64,000 nucleotides of DNA from Hyphomicrobium facile (GCF_900116175.1 NZ_FPCH01000003.1:310001-374000), one strand, 5' to 3'; shown: positions 1 to 9,691, counted from the stretch's first letter. Program-made: numbers and translations. Notes: a model not told the origin generated them from the sequence alone.

Positions 1-446
1 CCAAGCGATCCGCTTGCTTCTCCGGACTCAACGAGCCTCCAATAATATTCAGGAAAATCCTGGCCGCGAGCCGCCATGGCACCTGACAGTGAAGAGCCCC
101 CGCGCACGGCTTCGAGTATGGCCTGAGTGCACTTTCGGACTCGTGCCGGCATGAGAGGCTGGAGACTGACGATGCGCAGCGCTTCATCCAGCGGCAGATC
201 AGCATTGATCAGGATTGAAAGTTCGCGGGTAAATAACGCCAAGCCGGAAAGGGGCAGCGAGCCGCCGCCGAAGACCTCGCGTTCCCACCACCGTTGTCTC
301 CCCGTTGGCTTGGCCTCGAGGAGATCCAACGTGTAGAAACTTTGCTTATGAAGCGCTTCCAGCGCTGCTTCGCGCGAACGTGCCTCGATATCACCCTTCT
401 TTAAGGCGCCGTGCTGATCGTAGGCTCTGTATCGGAATTGAGGCAT
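1..446 (-). CDS. gspF: Type II secretion system inner-membrane protein GspF (N-terminal part, cut by window edge)
   Basis: The platform protein of the type II secretion machine; it sits in the inner membrane and works with the GspE ATPase to assemble the pseudopilus. Read on the minus strand from the ATG at 446, the frame stays open to base 1 and gives about 148 residues. It begins MPQFRYRAYDQHG, the usual GspF opening, and continues with LFTRELSILINADLPLDEAL, typical of the first GspF domain. The 3' part lies outside the window, so membrane segments cannot be seen. The start lies 46 bases inside the end of gspE in another frame, which indicates tight translational coupling. Identification rests on recognised family sequence. 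Confidence 0.9.
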   Translation of the reverse strand, partial: MPQFRYRAYDQHGALKKGDIEARSREAALEALHKQSFYTLDLLEAKPTGRQRWWEREVFGGGSLPLSGLALFTRELSILINADLPLDEALRIVSLQPLMPARVRKCTQAILEAVRGGSSLSGAMAARGQDFPEYYWRLVESGEASGSL

Positions 447-2215
447 GTATCAAACCGGGCTACGCGCATAACTTCTTCGACCGTCGTCTCGCCTTTAAGT
501 GCCTTCAGCAGTCCTGCTTGTAGCATGGTCGTCATACCCTGAGCCATGCTCACTCTTTCTATTTCCCCTTCTGAGTTACCGATCGAAATGGTGTCGCGAA
601 TCTCTTCCGACATCGTGAGCAACTCATAGATCGTCGTGCGGCCGGAGAACCCCGTCTGCCGGCATGACGGACATCCGACCGCGCGGTGCAGCCGTGGTTC
701 TTGGCCGTTCATCAGCGCGATCGGATCGGCCCCTGTCGACCGCAGCCAGCGCAAAACGCGAGGTGTTTCCGGCGATGGCTGCGAGCAGTTCGAGCAAAGC
801 TTCCGAACAAGCCTTTGTGCGAGCACGCCCTTTACGGTGGACGCGAGCAGATATTTTTCAACGCCCATGTCCAACAGCCGTGTCAAGGTCGCAGCGGCGC
901 TGTTGGTGTGAACGGTCGATAGCACCAGATGCCCGGTCAACGACGCCTGAATAGCGATCTGCGCCGTTTCGAGGTCGCGTATTTCGCCAACCATGATGAT
1001 GTCGGGATCCTGACGGAGGATCGAACGCAGGGCCGTCGCAAAGTTCAGGCCGATCTTTGGTTGCACTTGAATTTGATTGACGCCGGGAAGCTGGTACTCG
1101 ATCGGGTCTTCGACGGTGAACACCTTGCGTTCGGCCGAATTCAAAAGACTTAGCGCCGTATAAAGCGTCGTGGTCTTGCCGCTTCCGGTCGGGCCGGTGA
1201 CCAAGATTATTCCGTTCGGCTGGTCCAACAGCTGCCGGAGATCATCGTACGATCCCCCTGAGAAGCCGAGCTTCGGAAAGTCGAGCTCGACGCTGCTACG
1301 ATCAAGAAGCCGGAGGACGATGCTTTCGCCCCATAATGTCGGCATCGTCGAGACGCGGAGATCAATCTCTCGTCCGCGGACATTGACCTTGATGCGGCCG
1401 TCTTGGGGAAGGCGCCGTTCGGCAATATTCAGACGCGCCATGATCTTGACGCGTGAGCCAAGGGCCTCTCGGACGTTGATCGGCAGCGTCTCTATAGTAT
1501 GCAGAATGCCGTCGAGACGGATGCGCACCCGCACGCAGTCTTCGCGCGGTTCAATGTGGATGTCTGACGCCTGCTCGTTGGCGGCGCGCACGATGAGGTC
1601 TTGGACAAGGCGGATGACCGGCGCTTCGCTGGCCATGTCCTCAAGGCGCTGGACGTCAGCGTCACTCGCTTCGGCGGCCGACGCCGAGGAGCCGGCATCG
1701 ATTTCGGGCTTCGCGCCGTTGCTACCGTAGAGCTTCCCGATCGCTTTTTCGATGTCTCCGAAGGCTGCGATACAAAGTTCAATTGGCCGGCCCAGCAAGT
1801 AGGCGATCGCAGCAACGCCGTCGCGATTGAAGGGATCGGCGACCGCGAGCTCGATCATTTCGCCTTTGTCGGCCAGCGGTAGCACGCCGCTCTGCTTCAG
1901 AAAGGCGGCATCTATTTCCTCGGAGAATAGCGCTCGCTCCGGAAACGCGTTTTCCGAGACAAGCGGAAGGCCGCAGTATGCCGACAGGGCTTTCGCCATA
2001 TGCCTGTCGGACAGCAAACCAAGGCGCATAATGACCAAGTCAAAGCGTTCGCCGGATTGCTTTTGTGCGCGTTGCGCCCGCCGGATCGCCAATTCGTCCA
2101 AGAACGAATTCGATTGAAGAAACGACGAGAACTGCTCGATGAAATCAGCCGAACGCGGATCGCCGCGGCGTGGATCAACGGCAACGTCCGCGAATTCCCC
2201 CGCTCCAAGCGCCAC
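401..2215 (-). CDS. gspE: Type II secretion ATPase GspE
   Basis: Cytoplasmic hexameric ATPase that powers type II secretion (PilB/GspE family), 604 residues. The N-terminal third resembles the T2SSE/MshEN domain. The motor domain carries the Walker A motif GPTGSGKTTT (341-350), the Walker B region DIIMVGEIRD (405-414) and the His box HLVLSTVHTN (429-438). A C-terminal CxxC pair, CSNC near 474 and CPSC near 515, is the metal-binding ribbon of GspE. The start is a GTG with GGGAG about 7 bases upstream. gspF overlaps its 3' end, so more of the secretion operon should continue beyond base 1. A pilus-type PilB role is less likely because the following gene is GspF-like and the metal ribbon is present. 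Confidence 0.94.
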   Translation of the reverse strand: MALGAGEFADVAVDPRRGDPRSADFIEQFSSFLQSNSFLDELAIRRAQRAQKQSGERFDLVIMRLGLLSDRHMAKALSAYCGLPLVSENAFPERALFSEEIDAAFLKQSGVLPLADKGEMIELAVADPFNRDGVAAIAYLLGRPIELCIAAFGDIEKAIGKLYGSNGAKPEIDAGSSASAAEASDADVQRLEDMASEAPVIRLVQDLIVRAANEQASDIHIEPREDCVRVRIRLDGILHTIETLPINVREALGSRVKIMARLNIAERRLPQDGRIKVNVRGREIDLRVSTMPTLWGESIVLRLLDRSSVELDFPKLGFSGGSYDDLRQLLDQPNGIILVTGPTGSGKTTTLYTALSLLNSAERKVFTVEDPIEYQLPGVNQIQVQPKIGLNFATALRSILRQDPDIIMVGEIRDLETAQIAIQASLTGHLVLSTVHTNSAAATLTRLLDMGVEKYLLASTVKGVLAQRLVRKLCSNCSQPSPETPRVLRWLRSTGADPIALMNGQEPRLHRAVGCPSCRQTGFSGRTTIYELLTMSEEIRDTISIGNSEGEIERVSMAQGMTTMLQAGLLKALKGETTVEEVMRVARFDTCLNSDTEPTISTAP

Positions 2216-2267
2216 TATGAAACTCCCGCATACAAATTCAGGCTAACTTGAATCTATTTTGCGCCTT

Positions 2268-2609
2268 TCAATTCATAACTTCCAGTAGTGTCACGCCAAT
2301 ATCGTGAATATCCTTCGCCCGCCGGCGCGACGAGGGCCTATTCCAAAAATCGGTTGTGGGCGGAACAACCACGACCGAATGACCGAGGTAGGCCAGGTCG
2401 GAAACGATGCTCATTGGGAGCGTTTCTTCGTCGATCGCAATCAGGGAGGACGGACGACCGCAAACGATTGCCAAGCCGGTTTCGATCGGGAACCAGCCCT
2501 CGAGAATTACCTCGCTCTGGCTGTTTACAGCGTGTATTTCGAGACCGTCTCGCTGCGCAGTCAGGCCAACGCTCCAGGCGGCTGGCGTTTCGACTTCCAA
2601 GTCCATCAT
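2268..2609 (-). CDS. Hypothetical protein upstream of gspE
   Basis: A 113-residue protein of no family I recognise. It has no signal peptide or membrane helix and contains alternating hydrophobic strands (SVVVVPP, GLAIVCG) suggesting a small alpha/beta fold. The ATG is preceded by GAGG at a normal distance. It ends 52 bases before gspE on the same strand, so it is probably the first gene of the secretion operon and may be an accessory factor; that role is inferred from position only. Confidence 0.55.
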   Translation of the reverse strand: MMDLEVETPAAWSVGLTAQRDGLEIHAVNSQSEVILEGWFPIETGLAIVCGRPSSLIAIDEETLPMSIVSDLAYLGHSVVVVPPTTDFWNRPSSRRRAKDIHDIGVTLLEVMN

Positions 2610-2661
2610 GGCCTGCCTCGTCTCTGAATGCTTGCTTGCCCTTAACTCCTACCCATTTTCA

Positions 2662-2702
2662 CCTGACAGTTGTTCACCGTCGGCTGTCAGGAAGCTGTCA
2701 GG
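2662..2702. promoter_or_regulatory. CCTGACAG / CTGTCAGG repeat cluster in a divergent promoter region
   Basis: CCTGACAG (2662-2669) is followed by CTGTCAGG at 2684-2691 and again at 2695-2702. One copy is inverted relative to two direct copies. The cluster lies between the divergent 2268-2609 gene and the LuxR-type regulator at 2865, where a transcription factor site would be expected. No binding protein can be assigned from sequence. Confidence 0.4.
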
Positions 2703-2864
2703 ATGGGCGTAGAGTGCACTGCTGCTACACTGCGATTAACAAAGAGACGAATTAGGACCCGGCGGCGATCGCTTTAAGTTGAGTAAAATGTCTGGAACTA
2801 CTATAAACTGATCCGACGACTGATCTTTTGATTGCAAAAACACTTTAGAAGCGGGCTGAGTATC

Positions 2865-3509
2865 GTGGCCAATGTGCGTGTTGCGGTAATTGACGACCAT
2901 CCCCTATTGCGGGCCGGCGTAATCCATTCCCTCAAAACAGCTGGCGATTTCGACGTTGTCGCGGAGGGCGGGAGCGCCCACGATGCCATCGCGATTGCTC
3001 AGAACCTACGTCCTGATGCGATATTATTGGACGTCAATATGCCGGGGTTGGGCCTCGAAGCGGCATTACAAATTTCAAAGGCCCACCCGAACATTCGCCT
3101 CATAATGCTAACGATCTGCGATTTGGACGATTGCGTCGCGACGTGCCTCGAGGCCGGTGTGGCGGGTTACGTACTCAAGGGAACGAGCCCTGCCGAACTC
3201 GCTCGTGTGGTCCGCAGCGTGTGCGAGGGCGAGTCCTACGTAACGCCGGCGCTGGCTGCTCGCATACTGACGAAAATCCGTGTTCGCACCGCCCCGAAAG
3301 CGAAGGCGCAGTCGCCGCAGAACGATCTCACGTCGCGCGAGGAGGCCGTCCTCGATCAACTGGCGCTCGGGTTGAAGAACAAAGAAATTGCCCGCGTCCT
3401 CTCGCTCAGCGAGAAAACCGTCAAGCATTACATGACCAGCATCATGCAGAAGCTGCAGGTTCGCAGCCGGCTGGAAGCAGCGCTTCGGGTCAAGGAACGA
3501 TCTGTCTAA
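2865..3509 (+). CDS. NarL/FixJ-type response regulator
   Basis: A two-domain cytoplasmic regulator of about 214 residues. The receiver has the acidic pair in VIDDHP, the phosphoacceptor Asp at about residue 56 (LLDVNMP) and the switch Lys in YVLKG. The C-terminal LuxR helix-turn-helix reads LTSREEAVLDQLALGLKNKE followed by SEKTVKHYM. I chose the GTG at 2865; an in-frame TTG at 2832 would add 11 residues of poor quality. It stands first in a run of two-component genes. The NarX-like kinase at 5804 is the nearest HisKA_3-type partner, as NarL-type regulators usually pair with that class; this pairing is inferred. Confidence 0.88.
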   Translation: MANVRVAVIDDHPLLRAGVIHSLKTAGDFDVVAEGGSAHDAIAIAQNLRPDAILLDVNMPGLGLEAALQISKAHPNIRLIMLTICDLDDCVATCLEAGVAGYVLKGTSPAELARVVRSVCEGESYVTPALAARILTKIRVRTAPKAKAQSPQNDLTSREEAVLDQLALGLKNKEIARVLSLSEKTVKHYMTSIMQKLQVRSRLEAALRVKERSV

Positions 3510-3631
3510 ACCGTAGGAATTTATCGCATGTCGACTCGGCGTCGCTAAGGCATCCGCGGTGGCCGATGCCGATGGCGAGCAATGTTGAGACTGCGGGCTG
3601 GCCACGGGGAGCGGTTACGAGGTCAAGGCGA

Positions 3632-4294
3632 ATGAAAATCTTGGTCGTCGAGGATGAGCCAACGATCGCCGAAGACATCCGGTCAAGCCTAACCGAAGCG
3701 GGCTACATCGTGGAGACCTGCGACAGCGGCGAGGACGCTCTGCTGCTCGGTTCGACCGAGACCTACAGCGCCGTCATTCTCGATCTTGGGCTACCTAAGC
3801 TCGACGGTCTCAGCGTTCTCCGGCGTTGGCGCGCTGACGGGCGGGCGATGCCGGTTGTCGTTTTAACGGCGCGAGCGTCCTGGGTCGAACGTGTCGAAGG
3901 GATCAATGCCGGCGCGGACGACTATCTCCCAAAGCCTTTTCAGATGCCTGAGCTTCTGGCTCGTCTTGGCGCCGTGTTACGGCGCGGCAACCTTCAACGC
4001 ACTTCAACAATCACCGCCGGATCACTTCGCCTCGACACAGCTCAGATGAACGTGACGGTCGCGGGAAGGAACGTTCACGTCACTCCGTTCGAATTTCGGC
4101 TGCTCAGCCACCTCGTGCATCACTTGGGCAAAGTCGTCTCTCGGGAAGAGCTCAAAGAGCATGTCTACGGGCACAACGACGGACGCGACGTCAATGCAAT
4201 CGAGGCCATGATTGCCCGTCTCAGACGCAAGCTCGGGATCGACATCATCGAGACTCGCCGAGGTCAGGGCTATATCGTGAGCACGCAGTCGTGA
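3632..4294 (+). CDS. OmpR/PhoP-type response regulator
   Basis: A 220-residue DNA-binding regulator. The receiver starts MKILVVEDEP, with the phosphoacceptor Asp at about 51 (VILDLGLPKLDG) and the conserved Lys in DDYLPKPF. The C-terminal winged helix shows the family pattern HVTPFEFRLLSHLV and ends in TRRGQGYIV. The frame is open much further upstream, but the ATG at 3632 gives the canonical receiver N-terminus. Its stop overlaps the start of the following histidine kinase, so the two form a classical pair. The short acidic tail and PhoP-like receiver suggest an envelope or cation signal, which the sequence cannot settle. Confidence 0.93.
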   Translation: MKILVVEDEPTIAEDIRSSLTEAGYIVETCDSGEDALLLGSTETYSAVILDLGLPKLDGLSVLRRWRADGRAMPVVVLTARASWVERVEGINAGADDYLPKPFQMPELLARLGAVLRRGNLQRTSTITAGSLRLDTAQMNVTVAGRNVHVTPFEFRLLSHLVHHLGKVVSREELKEHVYGHNDGRDVNAIEAMIARLRRKLGIDIIETRRGQGYIVSTQS

Positions 4295-5643
4295 TGCGCG
4301 CAGGATCGCTCAGCGTTAGATTATTGGCGGCTTGGCTGGTCTTTCTTCTTTTCACGTTGCCAATGGCCGCCTTGGGACTGCAGGTCCTTTTCCAACGAAG
4401 CATCGATAGGGGCGCAGTATCCGACCTCACTGCCGACCTTAAGCTTATTGCCGATTCAATCGAGATCGATGAGCAGGGAAATGTGAATCTGGTCGATGTT
4501 CCTGCCCACCCGAACTTCTTGTTGGCTTACGGACACCGGTATTGGCAGCTATCCGAGGGCGGCCGGCCAATCCTGCGTTCGCCCTCCTTGTGGGCGGAAA
4601 AACTCAGTCCGGCCTCGCCCGGGCGAGAGGGCGATGTCACCGTTAGCCGCTTCTCGGGACCAAATGACCAGTCTTTGCTGGGGCTCGCTACAATTGTGCA
4701 GGCGAATGGCAAGGGCGGTCGAAAATTCGAAATCGTTGCCGCGATCGACTACGCAGAGATACTGGCTGCCCGCGAGAAGTTCTCAAACGATGTCTGGACC
4801 GGCGTAGCCGTTGTCTTTTTGCTGATTATCCTTGCTGCGTCGGCGCAGGTGTTCGTCGGCCTGATGCCGCTGCAGGCGCTTCGAGCTTCTTTGACCGCTG
4901 TCCGCAATGGTAGCGCGCGCCGAATTGAAGGGAACTTTCCGACTGAGATCGCGCCTCTCATTTCGGAGACGAACGATCTTCTCGCCGCCCGTGACAATGC
5001 GCTTGCCGCTGCAGGCGCCAGAGCCGCGAACCTCGCACATGGTCTTAAAACGCCTCTGGCCGTCATGGCCGCGCTTTGCCGGCAGCTGAGGCGCGATGGG
5101 GCCGTCAAGCGGGCCGCAGAATTCGAAAAGCAACTGGAAGCCATGCGTTGGCACGTCGAACGGGAGCTTGCTCTCTCGCGGCCGCGAGCGACCGAACTCA
5201 GCGCACGTGTGCGAATCGATGCCGCGACAGAAATTTGCGGGATTGTGAGTGCCCTCAAGAAGCTGGCGAAGAGCGAGGAGCTTCATTGGAAGGTGTCGGT
5301 TGATCAGTCGATGCCATTGACTATCGATCGCGCGGACTTCAGCGACATCATGGGGAACGTTCTGGACAATGCCCAGAAATGGGCTCGTCATCAGGTGTTG
5401 GTCGAAGCCAGCCAGACGGCGAATTCCATTCTGCTGACAGTGGATGACGACGGTCCGGGGGTCGAAGAGGAGCAGATGGGGCGCATCTTACAGCGGGGGG
5501 AACGAGCCGATCCCACGGTGCCGGGCACCGGGCTAGGACTGGCGATCGCCAGCGAGCTCATTTTCCTCCACGGGGGCCAATTCCGTTTGTCGCGGAGTTC
5601 ACTTGGTGGATTACGTGCCGCGATTACGCTTAATCAAGACTGA
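4291..5643 (+). CDS. Transmembrane sensor histidine kinase (PhoQ/QseC-like)
   Basis: Partner of the OmpR-type regulator just upstream; the GTG/ATG start overlaps its stop codon. About 450 residues: a first membrane helix near 8-30, a periplasmic sensor region of about 135 residues, a second helix near 167-190, then a HAMP-like linker and kinase core. The H-box is NLAHGLKTPLAVMA with His about 250, the variant seen in PhoQ-like kinases. The ATPase domain has the N-box DIMGNVLDNAQKW, G1 DDDGPGV and G2 GTGLGLAI. The periplasmic domain shows no recognisable ligand motif. It ends 160 bases before another kinase gene. Confidence 0.9.
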   Translation: MMRAGSLSVRLLAAWLVFLLFTLPMAALGLQVLFQRSIDRGAVSDLTADLKLIADSIEIDEQGNVNLVDVPAHPNFLLAYGHRYWQLSEGGRPILRSPSLWAEKLSPASPGREGDVTVSRFSGPNDQSLLGLATIVQANGKGGRKFEIVAAIDYAEILAAREKFSNDVWTGVAVVFLLIILAASAQVFVGLMPLQALRASLTAVRNGSARRIEGNFPTEIAPLISETNDLLAARDNALAAAGARAANLAHGLKTPLAVMAALCRQLRRDGAVKRAAEFEKQLEAMRWHVERELALSRPRATELSARVRIDAATEICGIVSALKKLAKSEELHWKVSVDQSMPLTIDRADFSDIMGNVLDNAQKWARHQVLVEASQTANSILLTVDDDGPGVEEEQMGRILQRGERADPTVPGTGLGLAIASELIFLHGGQFRLSRSSLGGLRAAITLNQD

Positions 5644-5803
5644 TGCCGCCCCAGCCTACTGCTCCGCCCACGTTGCAACCGAAACTGATCTCCATTCAGT
5701 AATCCTCTCACCGCTATCCGCTGGCAGAATGCGCGCATCCTAGACATCAAAAGGCGTCCTTTTTATAAGAATTAAGGGAATTGCGCCGATAATAGAGATC
5801 AAG

Positions 5804-7270
5804 ATGGGCGCCAAAATCGATCGCATTACCGGACGTTCTTATTCGCCGCCTGCCAGACATCTCGCGGGAATAGCGCACTCGTCCCATCGTTTGCCTGCGA
5901 CTATCGCAATAACTTTTTTGCTGGCCGCAATGGCCATCACCTTTTTCGCTGATTCACATATGGAATCGCGCATCATCGAAAATGCTTCGATGACCGCTGC
6001 GAATTTCATCGAAGGCTTCCTCGAACCACTGGTCCAGTCTCTCGCATTCGGGCCAAGTCTCACGGCGGATGAAAAGGCAGCTCTCGACAAACTGCTCATC
6101 AATCCCGTTTTTCGCAAGAACGTGGTCAACTTGAGGATCTGGCATCCTGACGGTACTATCGTTTTCAGCGATGAAAAGAATCTCGAAGGTATCAAGCTCG
6201 AACTCCACGACGAACTCCGTGGTGCACTCAACGGCAAAGTCACAACCGAGCTGAGCGAGGCCGGCCACGATCGGGTTACCAGCAAGCGCGATTTCGTCGT
6301 TCCGATCGTCGAGGTTCATGCGCCACTGCGCGCGCTAGGATCGTCGCCGGTGATCGGCGCCGCAGAGTTCTTCATGGATGCCGACGCGCTTGCGAAGGAT
6401 TTGCGCAAAGCCCGGAAAGTTAGTTCGGCTTTCGCTATGTTTTTCACGCTGCTCGCGGGGATCGCCGCGTTAGCAGCGCTGCGCGAAGCTCGAAAGCATC
6501 GCAAACTTCGGAAGAGCGCTATCACTAAAAACTCGATGACCGCGGACAGCGTCCGCAGTCATGGCGCGACGGATGAACCGGCCGCAAACGGCAAAAATTC
6601 CGACGACGGAAAAGCGAAGTCATTGGGCGAAGTCATGGCCGATTTGCATGATGGCCCCGCACAGCTCCTTGCGCTCGCTTTGCTCAAACTCGATGCCCTC
6701 GGCCTCGCTCCCGATGCCCACATGCCGAAGGCTGCGATCGACTCGGTACGTGGGGTGACCGGAGATGCCTTAAAGGAAATCCGCAACATATTGCGAAAAT
6801 CGACGAATCCCGATCTCGAAAATTTGACGCTCGATCAGGTGCTCAAGTTCGCCGCGCGACTGCACGAGGAGCGAACACGGAGTTCTGTTGCGCTCAGCAT
6901 CGGCCGATTACCCCGGGTGAGCATCGATATATCCCAATGCCTCTTTCAATTCGCGCGCGAGGCGCTGAACAACGCGTTCTGGCACGCTGGCGGGAAGGGA
7001 CAGTCATTACGGGCGGAATACGATGGGCGCTTGCTCATCGTCGAAGTACGCGACGAGGGCACTCAATTCAAATCTCATATCATCGGCCCTGATGAGGACG
7101 CCTCATTCGGTCTGTCCGGGATGGTAGAACGGATAAGATCCAAGAACGGCGTTCTTGAAATTTATCCCTCGCGCGGCGATGGAACACGCGTCGTGGCCAA
7201 ATTCCCAATCGAGGAAGACGTCATCGCAACGCTGGTGACCGATAGCATCGCCATGAGGCGCGAGCGTTAA
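5804..7270 (+). CDS. Sensor histidine kinase, HisKA_3 (NarX/DegS-like) class
   Basis: A 488-residue membrane kinase. One helix near 33-50 and a second near 207-226 enclose a periplasmic domain of about 155 residues. The cytoplasmic part has the HisKA_3 phosphoacceptor motif MADLHDGPAQLLALALLKLD with His about 282, then a HATPase domain with FAREALNNAFWHAGG and FGLSGMVERI. Kinases of this class normally act on NarL/FixJ-type regulators, and one lies 2.3 kb upstream at 2865; the OmpR-type pair sits between them. A Ser/Lys/Asp-rich linker (about 235-272) joins membrane and kinase parts. Convergent with the peroxidase-like gene. Confidence 0.88.
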   Translation: MGAKIDRITGRSYSPPARHLAGIAHSSHRLPATIAITFLLAAMAITFFADSHMESRIIENASMTAANFIEGFLEPLVQSLAFGPSLTADEKAALDKLLINPVFRKNVVNLRIWHPDGTIVFSDEKNLEGIKLELHDELRGALNGKVTTELSEAGHDRVTSKRDFVVPIVEVHAPLRALGSSPVIGAAEFFMDADALAKDLRKARKVSSAFAMFFTLLAGIAALAALREARKHRKLRKSAITKNSMTADSVRSHGATDEPAANGKNSDDGKAKSLGEVMADLHDGPAQLLALALLKLDALGLAPDAHMPKAAIDSVRGVTGDALKEIRNILRKSTNPDLENLTLDQVLKFAARLHEERTRSSVALSIGRLPRVSIDISQCLFQFAREALNNAFWHAGGKGQSLRAEYDGRLLIVEVRDEGTQFKSHIIGPDEDASFGLSGMVERIRSKNGVLEIYPSRGDGTRVVAKFPIEEDVIATLVTDSIAMRRER

Positions 7271-7354
7271 AGCCAAATCGAATCGGAAGCGACTGAACTC
7301 AATTGCATCATCTGGATAGCGTTTTCCTCCCAGCTCACATTGATGCTTCTCAAC

Positions 7355-9691
7355 TCACTTGATGACTTGATTGAATACGTCCTGCAGACGGCGTGTGTCT
7401 GTCGTGTTGAGGGTGCCGAAAAGATCGCCAGAGTTAGGGAAGCAAACCTTCAGCCCCTGTTGACCGACCGCCGGCAGGGTTACGACGATGTCCTTCGCCT
7501 GTTGGGTTTTGGCCTTCGCTACATCCAGTTCGCCGTTCGCGATCGGCAACGAGGGATGGTCGAACACTCCCGAGTGGCACGCTACGCGATTGTCGGTGAG
7601 CGAAAGTAAGAATTGGACGAGATCGTCTTCCTCCTCGTCCGTCAAACCAAGCGCATTATTCGTCGAGATTGCGCTGGCATCGCCGATATCCGGATCAAGA
7701 TTGGTTTTGTTGACCACGCCGAATGGCGTCGGCGTTGCCAGTCCTGACGAGTCGATATCGAGCGGGCCTCGGCGATCGCCGCCGCGATTGTAAAAGCGGA
7801 CAACGTCCTTCAGCGTCGCCTGGCCGCCATTGTGGAAGTAAGGCGGATTGAGACCGACGTTGCGAAGGATCGGCACTTTGAATGACCCGTCCACGGCGTC
7901 GCGCGGCGCCGAAGCTGGATCGGTCAGTGAAGGCAGGTTATCGCAAGGTGTAAATATAGGGGTTGCAAATTCACAGGGCCTGGCGTCGAACCGGTCCACG
8001 CTTCTATTTTTCTGGTTCAGAAGACGCCATTTGAACTGGCGCGTGAACGAGAGGTCGAAGCCGTAGGGGTCGGGGGCGCCGACACCAAGGTCTTCGGACG
8101 TCGGCCGGACACCGATATTGTAGAAGCCCGTATCATAGATCCCCGGATGGCCGTCTCCCATCAGCATGCCTTCAATCGCTTTGGGAGATTCCGTCGAAAG
8201 GCTGCTCACCGTCGCCCCGGAAAGGAGCGGCCCGTTATGGCAGGCAACGCACTTTCCCTTGCCTTCAAAGATCGCCAAACCAGCGACCGCCTGCGGGCTC
8301 ATTGCCGCCGGGCCGTGGTCGAAGGGCGAGTCATCGGAAATGAGCAACTGCTCATAGGCTTGGATCGCCAATCCCCAAAAGAGCGAGAAGTTCTGTTCTT
8401 CCTGCGTATGCCCTTTGACAAGATCAAAGGTTATGGCGCCCGTCGCCGGATCGATGTTGTACCATCCGGGTATGTTCCAATACTTCGGGAAGAATGCTTT
8501 TTCGACGAGTGCCTTGTAGGTCGTTTTCAGTCCGGGCTGCGAAGAGGACGGAATGAGCGCCGGAGTCTTGCTGAAAAGACTATCTTGAGGATGCACGACC
8601 TGCGTCGAGAGCGGCCGCATCGGCAGCAGCTTCGCGCCCAGATCGGCAAACGTCTTTCCCGCGCACGACATTTCGAAGTCGCTCAGCGGCGGTCCGACCG
8701 CCTGCGAAGCGAGGCTCGCATTGTCGATGAGCGGCTTCATTATAGCCAAGGCTTTGCCGGATGGGATGAGTATTCCGGCGCCCGCCGCATCGGGGTTGCC
8801 GACAGACGTGGCTGGATCCAGCGGCGTGAATGTTCGCGGGCCGAATGGATCGACGCCATTGAACTGGCTGTTCGCGCGACCGTCCCAGAACTGCCTGAAA
8901 TTGAAAACTGCATTGATCGTCGTCGGGGTCTGTCGCGGTTCGACTTTTCGATAGATGAGCCCGTTCGTGTGAAAGGGATTCCCTGTGGGGTTCGTATTCG
9001 GATTAAACGGGCTGTAGGTCAGATTGCATTTTTCGCTCGAGCGAGATCTGCTTTTGGGCAGATTTCGTTTGAGGAGAAAAGCTGTCAGCAGGTCTTGATG
9101 CAGCGATCTGCCTCCGGAAACGAAGTCGCCTGCGTAGGTGCCCTGCGATGAGAAGACATCGTTTGTGTCGAAGAGGATCGAAGATTCCCGATTGTTGATA
9201 TCGGCAAGCTTGTGGAACGGGAAATCCAGGGCTGTGAATTGCTTGTTGGGGCCCGCAACGCCCGCGTTGTTATCCCGAGCGTCAAATATATTCTGCAGGG
9301 CGACGACGGTGTTTCGGACGCTGGGATCCGCTTGGTTTTTGGTTCGGATATCGGCGCCCGCGTGGAAATGACAGGTCGCACAAGCTTGCCCGTCGCTTCC
9401 GACCTGCGTGTCCCAGAACAATGCCTTGCCGAGCTGCTGCGCGGCAATCGGGTCTCTGATATACGCGCTCACGTCAGGCAAAATCGGCTTTACGCCGATG
9501 AGGGAGGGAATGTCGGCCACCGGATCGACAACCTGCGCCGATGACTCGTACACCGGGAGCCCTGCCGATGCGATCGCCGCCGCGACTGTCCATGCGGTGA
9601 GCCTGGTCCCGAAAGCCGCAAGCGATTTGCGCACCAGTCTTTTGCGATTCTGCGTATCAGAACGCTCGCTCATCCAATCAACGCGGACCAT
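7355..9691 (-). CDS. Di-heme cytochrome c peroxidase / MauG family protein, extra long
   Basis: A periplasmic di-heme c-type protein of 778 residues, about twice the usual CcpA/MauG length. Heme-binding motifs are CATCH (104-108) and CVACH (481-485). A hydrophobic signal segment lies near 32-52. Family landmarks include GKALFWDTQVGSDGQACATC and, near the C-terminus, KVPILRNVGLNPPYFHNGG. The extra length comes from inserts between the two hemes (about 210-430). A Cys pair near 600 (CEFATPIFTPC) may form a disulfide. GAGGA precedes the ATG. It could be a hydrogen peroxide reductase or a MauG-like oxidase that modifies a partner; no methylamine dehydrogenase gene is nearby. Confidence 0.88.
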   Translation of the reverse strand: MVRVDWMSERSDTQNRKRLVRKSLAAFGTRLTAWTVAAAIASAGLPVYESSAQVVDPVADIPSLIGVKPILPDVSAYIRDPIAAQQLGKALFWDTQVGSDGQACATCHFHAGADIRTKNQADPSVRNTVVALQNIFDARDNNAGVAGPNKQFTALDFPFHKLADINNRESSILFDTNDVFSSQGTYAGDFVSGGRSLHQDLLTAFLLKRNLPKSRSRSSEKCNLTYSPFNPNTNPTGNPFHTNGLIYRKVEPRQTPTTINAVFNFRQFWDGRANSQFNGVDPFGPRTFTPLDPATSVGNPDAAGAGILIPSGKALAIMKPLIDNASLASQAVGPPLSDFEMSCAGKTFADLGAKLLPMRPLSTQVVHPQDSLFSKTPALIPSSSQPGLKTTYKALVEKAFFPKYWNIPGWYNIDPATGAITFDLVKGHTQEEQNFSLFWGLAIQAYEQLLISDDSPFDHGPAAMSPQAVAGLAIFEGKGKCVACHNGPLLSGATVSSLSTESPKAIEGMLMGDGHPGIYDTGFYNIGVRPTSEDLGVGAPDPYGFDLSFTRQFKWRLLNQKNRSVDRFDARPCEFATPIFTPCDNLPSLTDPASAPRDAVDGSFKVPILRNVGLNPPYFHNGGQATLKDVVRFYNRGGDRRGPLDIDSSGLATPTPFGVVNKTNLDPDIGDASAISTNNALGLTDEEEDDLVQFLLSLTDNRVACHSGVFDHPSLPIANGELDVAKAKTQQAKDIVVTLPAVGQQGLKVCFPNSGDLFGTLNTTDTRRLQDVFNQVIK

